Source: Opisthocomus hoazin (Eukaryota > Chordata > Aves > Opisthocomiformes > Opisthocomidae). From it: a stretch of 64,000 bases of DNA. Where the stretch lies: assembly GCF_030867145.1 (NCBI RefSeq), contig NC_134414.1:21222518-21286517 (forward strand). The letters run 5' to 3'. Under the pieces are notes generated by a model that made no database searches, had not been told where the DNA came from, and saw only the letters and a list, made by a program, of their open reading frames with translations. How positions within the stretch are numbered: position 1 is the stretch's first letter; every line of letters begins with the position of its first letter. Made by a program: the position numbers and the translations under genes. Shown here piece by piece: positions 56,401-64,000 of the stretch.

Positions 56401-59400
56401 AGTCCCCACAGCTCCTTGTGTTCACGTGCATCTAAGACAAAATGAATAGGAGCAAAATATTCTTTGCGTTTAAATACAGACTACCGAAAGCCAGGATCAT
56501 TTGCTGGGTAGGAAAGTTTGGGATTAGGAGGTCTGAGAAGTACAATGCAATGCTTTAAAGAGCCACTGACTCACTGCATGCTCCTGCCTCATTGATTTTC
56601 AGTGCCGATGTCAATGCTCCCTCTGCCTGAGCGTACACAGAGGTATTTCTGCCACCCTGCAGTGTCTCTTCCCAGAAAGCACACTGCTCTGTGGCCTAGA
56701 TAACTGTAATCCCCACATCATCTTATCTGTGCCCAAGGCACTGCTAGGACTTGCTAAATACATGAACAAAAAGAAACGGCTACTGGTTTCCTTTAAATCG
56801 ATACAGCTGAAAGAGTCTCAGCGGAGCAGGCTGGACTGAACCCGGAGCAGACTCTGGCAGCCTTGCACTGCCGTGGGTTTCCCGCAGCTCGGAGCCTTTC
56901 CTTCAGATGAATGATCTGAGTATTGCCACTGAAGTCAGAGGGGTCACTTCTGCAACACAGTGCGGCCAGATGAGCTTGAGGATCCTGATCGGGTTGAAAT
57001 GTGTAAGGCCATCCACAATGCTGGCCTTCTCACTGCCAAACAACTCATGATAGATAGCATGCAGATCGTTTACTGATTCTGATGCCTTTTATATAATTAT
57101 ATTTGGACATTCTGGGAGGTACTGCAGCTCAGAGTAACCAAGCTGCCTGTGACGATCCCCCTCCATCACCTCCCAGGTTTGCCCCTTTGCACAAGCGCTC
57201 GCACTCATGTCACGGTGCGATGCCTCCGGTGAGGGAGGCCAGCTGGCTGGAAACCAGCCCGAAGGAAAACACAACAAAACAAACAGCTGTGGGTAACCGG
57301 GTGGGTGGTGGGGAAGACTGCTTGGGTTTTTCTGGATGATCTCCCTAAATTATCTTCCCAAGCAATCACTGGAGGTAGGAGGGTAACCAGAACTGTAGAA
57401 ATCTTCTCTTTCATTGGCTTGACTGCCTTGCCACCGCCCTCCTAGATGCTCAGGCAGCACGTTCACAAAAGCCTACATAGTGTGTAGGATCTGCTAAAAT
57501 ATACAGATGAAAGAGCAAAGGTTTATCTTGTGCCTTATTCAGGAGTCAGATGCCTAAGTGCATTTGCAGGGTCCTATTGCGATGCGTACTCTGCTGGGCT
57601 GTGCCACCAAAGCCTGTCCTCTCAAGCAAAACTTGGGCAAACCTGTCCTGTACTTACAAGGTATTCGGGAAATCCAGATTCAAGATGCTTCCCCTCCACC
57701 CGAAGGAAGCATGGTGCGTGTGTGCCATGAACCTGCCCGAGGCTATTCCCTTCCCTGGCGTGTCCTGCAGCAGAAATCTGTGGATTTCTCATGCAACGGC
57801 TCATCCACTTCACCTTCAGTCACATAAAAATGGGTGAAACATTTGAGTGTCATTGACCCTAATTATTAAATGTTGCACATCAGTGCCCAAATATTCCCCT
57901 TGGGCTACACATCTTGGAGTTCCTGGAGTTTCACTCTCTGCCAACAGAAAATTCAAAAAATGTCCTTCTTTAACTACAATCCCTCAGCTCTTCTCCCCAG
58001 GCCTGTGTCTGCGTTTCCACGCTGATGGGGAGTTCCTTCCTGCTCTGTTCTACCTCACCTCCTTCTTCTTGGACTTCTTCCAGGAAAGCTAGAAAAGTAC
58101 CCTTCTTCAAAGTAGGGAAACAGTGCTATAAATGTAATTAATCAGCACACACAAATAACACCCTAACTAACTCCTCTCTGCAGGCACAGATGCTTCACTC
58201 ATGTTTTGTGCTGAGGATCTTACAGGAGACTGTGGAAGAGCATATAGGATCACAAAAATTCAGTAGCGGACCACAACAAAGGTTCATCTAACCCAACACA
58301 GTGACTGGTAGGGAAATCTGGAGGAAGCATATAGAAACACAGCGAAAGTAACATGATCTTTCCCTGGATATGCTGAGACATCTGGGATTCAGCCTGCTGG
58401 GGTTGGTAGGTGGGGACTACAAACAGGGTTGGGTTTATGGTTCCCTCTTGCTTGTACTCTCAGGGTGTCCCTTCAGCACGAGGGTCTGTTCCTGCAGCTG
58501 TGATGGCTCATCCTGTGAATAGTTCTAGACCAGGCAACTTGTTCATGGTTGAGCTTCTCTACACAACATCCTACACACTTTCAGGATTACAAAAATGAAA
58601 CAGCAAATTCAAATACTCCACATAGCAGAGAAAGTAACTTTTCTCAACCTATCAGCAACTTGAAGGCAGCTCATTTGCTGGAACTGAGACTAACTAGCCA
58701 AGAAACACCTTTTCATTGACAGAGCTAGTCCTTAGTAACATTAAAAGAGCCAAATTACGTTACATTTGCATTTGATATCATCTGACAGAATGTTCCTATA
58801 TATTTTTACACACACACACAGACACACACACACACAAAGACTTGTGAAAAAAAAAAGGACTTAGCGAACAGGGGGTCCAATCAACACACCTGAGCTGTAG
58901 CATGTGCCTGGACGTTAACGGTAAATCCAACCAATGTCTGAACATCTGACTACAGTATGCCGTAGATTAGAGTCTGCAGTGCCAGAGGCTGAAACTTCTG
59001 ACTTGCCCTGAAAAACCATACTTCTGCTGTTTACAAAAAAAGAGCCCAAAGACCTTAAAGGCCATATCTTTAAAAGGATGGTTTGTTTAACCAAGTGATT
59101 TAATACTGATTAGGAAAGCATAAGGAAGGGAAAGAGGAGAATGAACTAACTGGTTTTACTTTAAAAGCTAACGCAAAGGTTTAGATACCATGCTGATTAT
59201 TTTTCTTGTTGGCATTTTTATTTTTTCTTCTTTTTCTGACAGATATGGATGTTCTCAACTTTCACGTGGCCCGTGCCAAAGCTCCCTCTTCATGCCTTGC
59301 ATACTCAAACTTAAGGTTCTAGTCTATATTTAAAGTTGCTGTGACTATCTCAAGTTCTGCTCAGCCTGCTAATCAAGTAGCACATAATCTTTCAGAGCCA

Positions 59401-62400
59401 TTCTTACATAACTAGAACAGATTGTGTTGATTTTTGCACTCATCATTACCTTTCTCACTAAGTGCAGTATATATATTTTAAATCTGCTAATAATTGGTTC
59501 ATTTTTAAATTGGTACCTACTCTTTAGTGTAATCACAAGTATCTTCCTAGATGACCTACGCAAAGCACTGATGTCTTAGCTGTATGAACCCAAGTTTGCA
59601 GCAACAGACTGTACTTGTAATCACAGTATGTGTTTCACACATAACTATCATGTCTCACCATGAGAAATAAAGACAAACATCACTTAAGACTGATCAACGG
59701 ATCTTAAATCTGGTCATTTACAGGACTTCTAAACAGACACCACCACTCTGTGAAAAGCTGAAGGTGTACAAAGGAACCCGCACATTGCCACATCTCATTT
59801 TTAGGCTCCCAGCAGAATTCACAACAGCCGGAGCAGGCTCCTACCTGCCAGGAAGGTGTGAGACCTGTGGGACGCAGTGCGATGGCTGCGTGACCACGGC
59901 ACAGAGCCTCCGCGGAACCAGTCAGCACAGGCTCCCTTAAAAGAGTTAGAGAAGGAAAAACAGGCACTGCATACGCGCAAGTCATCCACCTGTTGTAGAC
60001 GCCTGCTGTAGGGCCAGCCTCCCTAAACTCCACAGATTGTACTGACTGCCTCCAAAGGGAGTTTTGGGAGCTAGGAAGGCTGGGCTTGGCCAGATGGCAG
60101 AGGTCTATATTTTTAGCAGATGAACCTACCTGAGTTCCCAAGAACAGGATTCACACCAGCTACGGAGTGAGTAGGCAGTTACTTGAGTTAGCAGACAGAG
60201 GATACTGCGGGTCAAGGCAAGTCTTAAATGCTGTCATCGTCTGAGAGGCAGGTACCTTTCCTGGGGCTGCAGAGAAACACCTGAAGTCTACTTAGACACA
60301 GGCGGATTTAGTCTTCTCTCAGAGTTAAGACTTTTATTTTGAAAGCTAAAAGGGTTGGCATGTTCAGTTCCTTCCTCAACGCAAGGAATAGAACTTTTCA
60401 TCCTCCAAGGCCAACAGCGGACAGTGCCTGTGCCCAGAGATGCCATGTATTTTTTCTGTGTAAAGCTGCCTGTCCAGCAGATCAGGAGAGTCTGACAGAC
60501 CGTCCATATGACATTTACATTAGCATCAGTATGTCCTTTTGGGCTTACTGAAGTGTAAAACAGGTCCCAAGATGGGCAGGGACATCCGATCAGCAGAAGC
60601 AAAGGAGAAATCATTAGATATTCAGGGTACCCAGTCACAACAGTAATTACCAACTGCTTTTGCATGCGTCTAACCCTTGCCAGCAAACTAGATGCTTTGA
60701 ACAAATTCTCAGATGCCACAGGCACTGTTTCTTCAAAGCACAGCAAACCATACCTGCGTTTCCCCAGCAGGACCACTGGGATAGACACCCATGGGAGATG
60801 AAGATCTGGATTCAGGTCTGTTCTCCCTCAGGGCAGACGGGAAAAGGATTGTACAGCAATGGAGGCGTGAGGTAGAGAGCTATCTGCCTGCCACTGCAGG
60901 TCTTTCCTCTCTCAGGGAGCTTCAGTGATGAAAAATGTAAGCACCTATGGATAGTGTCTCCAGGATGGATATCAGCACAGTGAGGATCTTGAGGACTTAT
61001 ATTTTGGGTGTGGTAAGCAAAAGTAGAACATCTTGCCCCTTATTGTTGGTGTTTTCTGCTCACCCATCTCATCTTTATAGAAATCACTGAAAATGATGAT
61101 GAATGAGACTTCCAAATGTTAATGAACACAGCACTTTCTCTTACAATCTTTCATGCATGTTTAGCTTTGCTTCACACTGACTTGTTAGCAAGACCGATCC
61201 TCAAATAGAGCACAGTCAGGAATGGGTGGCAGGCAGGGAATCATCACTATTTTTCAGTGTCTGATGCATGGGACTAATCCCTTCCAACTTCAAGCATCAC
61301 ACCACAGTCAGTTGGGAGAAAGAGTCCTCCAACTGGCAATTTATTTGACCTAAAATAGACATCTGCAGTTCTTTGGAAGGTATTTAGCTTTTTTATCTCC
61401 ACAGTTGTGTGAAATGAATATGACCAGGAAAGTCCAGGATGACAAGGAAGATTGTTTCAGAGAAAATTACAATAACCAAAGTATGTGCCACAAGTCACAT
61501 GAACATTTAGAATTGTTGCCAGATCACAGACTCCTACTCTCTGTCAGAGTTCATTTATAGTTAGACATGTTATAATAACTTTAATAGGCTTATTTTGCTG
61601 TTTTCATTTTTATTTTTATTAATTTTAGACTTCATTTCACAACAAGCCTAGCATCAGAAAATACTCTTCTCATTCCCATGCAACATTTTCAACTGGACGA
61701 AAGCTGCAATGCTGTGATGCAGACTACAAACCCACATGGTAGTGCAGTTAGACCAATAAAGTCTTTCTGACCCAGAAAAGATCATGCACAGCCCTGAACA
61801 CAATGGGGAAAGCAGACAACTTAAAATTACTTCTAAGGTTTAGGAATTACTTCACAAAGGAGAGGTAAGACAAGAAGGATAGAAGAGAGTGAGACCTCAG
61901 TTCTAGTCTTTTACAGCCGGCTGTCTTCAAACTGCTTTAAATGTCAGGTCAAGACTGAAGAAAACATCAATTCACCTGCAACAGCAGTGACCCGCTCACC
62001 CCAGGGACAATCAAGACAGTGAATAGCATTTAGGAGATTAAGTATCAGAGGCAAAATAATGCTGAAATGCTGTAGAAAGTTAGCCAGAATGGATGTATTT
62101 TACATCTCAGCTTGTGTATGCTCTCACTCGTTCTGAATGGAGCTGAATTCTGGGACACAGCCCTCATCTTTCGCTGGACTTTGAAGAAAAGCATTAAAAG
62201 GCAACTTCTCCCGGTGATGCTAAACATCAGACCTCGCAGTTAATGAGTTTCTCCTGGAAGATAACTAAAAGCTGGTAGGGAATTCAGGACTATGCACTGG
62301 GATATGCTCTCACTGTTCTCCCTTGTCCAGCCAATATTGACGGAAGCTGTGGAGAGGCTTTTGAGCTTAACTGTCTGTAAAGCTAATTTCAGTGATCAGG

Positions 62401-64000
62401 GTCAAGGTCACAGAGATGCAGATTACTGTGGCCATACTCCTCCACATTGTTAGAGCTTAAAATGTGCTGCTGGACAGAGCTGCAGTTTGGGCAGACCAAG
62501 CAGGCAGGTGCATGATCAACCCCTGCGACTACGGGCCCCTGCGCTGGCAGCATCTTTTGGAGCACAGCAGCCATGACCTTTGCACATCGGTACAAGTTCC
62601 TTATTGTGGTGGATGCCGTTTCTGGGGTTTATGCTTGAACCAGCAGACTTCTGCCCACAGATACAAGGTGTTCAGGGAACAGAGAAAACAAAATCTAGTC
62701 AGCATTTGTTCAAAGAAAAAACAATGTGCAAACTGATAGAGAAATACATGAGACGGATTGATGGTGGAAGCTGCAGTGGAAGAAGAACACATTAAAACCA
62801 GAAACAGAGTCAATCGTTTTTTAACTCATTTTGAGTGGTGGAGAAAATTTCTACAGGTGGTGGAGGAAAGACTTTGGTGCAGCAGGGTCAGAGGCACAGC
62901 CGGAGAAGTGCAGCTTTCTGTCCTCTGACCTTGATGTTCAGTGCTCTTGCATCAGGACTGATTGACGCCCTTGTAGCTATCAAGGTGTTGAAAGTCTCCA
63001 GCAAAGGGTCCAGCCATCCTGGAATATGGATACAAGGCAACATGGGAGGCTGTGAACTTACAGCCTGTTTGTTGCAGCCTGATAACTGGTTGTATAAGCA
63101 GAGACAGGGTGCTTATGTCTGCAAAAAAGGGGTGAGTTACTGTAAAGTTATTTCAGAGTAGGAGTTTGGCAGTGAGCTGCAACTGATGTCAGGCAGGTTC
63201 TCCCCTTACTCTGCCCCAGAGCGTGGTGTCTGTGTTCCCACAGCCTGGCTTAGTTCTCTTACATGAAAAGAAGTGTCTTTAATAAACTATGTCCTGGCAC
63301 CATGTAGAAATACAATTTTTATCTCTGTGAACAACCATATCAGCATTACTGCTATGTGAGAAGCTTTCAGCTCGAACGCATACAGCTGTCGTGTGAGTTC
63401 TTAAATCTCCGGAGTCATTTATAAGGCACCCTGTAAATACTCCCTGCAAGGAAGGTTTGCCTTTAGTTACTAGGTACCCACCAGCTGTTGTGCCAACACA
63501 CCCTGGTACTTTCAACCTACAGTGTTTGTGTGGTTTTACAGGGCTGTGGGACGATGAACCTGTTTCTGAAAGCTCACAGCCCAGCTCTGCCACAACAAGC
63601 AAGCCGCATGGCTACTCGCTTCCATGGATGCCCTTACCCCAGGTGCAATGTGCAGTCCCTCCTTCTCTGTGGGAGAAGATGCTTCATACTTACCACAGAA
63701 CAACAAACACAGATGGAGCCGTGGAGCAAGTGCCGCATTTCAAGAAAGCAGTATTATTTCTCCTCAGATAAATAATAACCTGCCAAATCCTCATCACAAA
63801 ACTGTGGCAGGGAAGTGTTAACAATTCTGAGTTGGCTTTAAAGACAAAGAGAGGGATATGCCCCAGCGGGTGGTGGGGGCTGCCCTGAAGGACAATGACT
63901 ACTGAAGAGTGAGTGCTGCAGTGGAGTGGCCTGGGCGTACACCACCTGGAAGGAGTGGAAGGGGCACAGACTCTCTGTGTGTGCCTGGGAAATGAATCCT
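56401..64000. other. 5' flank of SLN, no gene seen
   Basis: No exon of a neighbouring gene was recognised. In mammals the next gene is SLC35F2, whose C-terminal membrane segments I looked for on the minus strand and did not find. A possible old repeat lies at 58240-58370 (GGTTCATCTAACCCAACACA). The 166-aa and 145-aa minus-strand ORFs near 60 kb have no family features. Confidence 0.6.
58808..58840. repeat. (CA)n microsatellite
   Basis: Interrupted CA dinucleotide run: ACACACACACACAGACACAC and on to about 58840. Upstream flank of SLN. Confidence 0.9.

Noticed and set aside
59704..60141. 145-aa minus-strand open frame
   Set aside because: No domain, no signal or membrane pattern and no neighbour that would explain it.
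60288..60788. 166-aa minus-strand open frame
   Set aside because: No recognisable domain, no splice-site support and no resemblance to SLC35F2, the neighbour expected here.

Overview
This is a stretch of avian nuclear DNA from a gene-poor, AT-rich region. It holds one large multi-exon gene, one very small gene and many CR1 retroposon pieces. The bird assignment rests on three things: the dominant repeats are CR1 LINE fragments with 3' tails of (ATTCTRTG)n type; the two genes, ELMOD1 then SLN, lie tail to tail as in other amniotes; and no mammalian Alu, B1 or L1 elements are seen. I cannot name the species.

Region 1 (1-36.8 kb, + strand) is ELMOD1. Eleven coding exons joined at GT-AG sites give a 1005-nt reading frame (334 residues plus stop), the length I recall for human ELMOD1. 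The frame starts in a 92-nt exon with only 17 coding bases at 3513, crosses a 14-kb intron, includes very short exons of 29 nt (17971-17999) and 24 nt (28615-28638), and stops at 35596. The 3'UTR runs to a poly(A) signal at 36787. The protein is an ELMO-domain GTPase-activating protein for ARF-family GTPases, with the conserved GFQ...TDFRG motif and Arg174. Its long intron 2 carries a nest of CR1 elements (9.95-12.86 kb) that includes a young inverted pair.

Region 2 (36.8-54.1 kb) is intergenic. It holds an old minus-strand CR1/L3-like LINE fossil (about 45.7-47.0 kb), a CpG-rich patch beside a CR1 tail (44.2-44.55 kb), a 0.67-kb CR1 fragment (51.44-52.11 kb) and scraps of ancient amniote repeats.

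Region 3 (54.1-56.4 kb, - strand) is SLN, sarcolipin: a 31-codon membrane micropeptide (54606-54701) that inhibits the SERCA calcium pump. Its whole reading frame is in one exon, with a poly(A) signal at 54156-54161 and a possible 5' non-coding exon and promoter near 55.9-56.4 kb. It is convergent with ELMOD1.

Region 4 (56.4-64 kb) would be the 5' flank of SLN. I see only a CA microsatellite, a possible old repeat scrap and chance ORFs. SLC35F2, the next gene in the mammalian order, was looked for and not seen.

The two genes share a neighbourhood, not a pathway: ELMOD1 acts in ARF signalling and membrane traffic, SLN in muscle calcium handling. I found no new multi-gene system. The most useful points are the SLN micropeptide gene, the in-frame ELMOD1 microexon, the nested and inverted CR1 cluster, and three inverted-repeat structures of unknown role.
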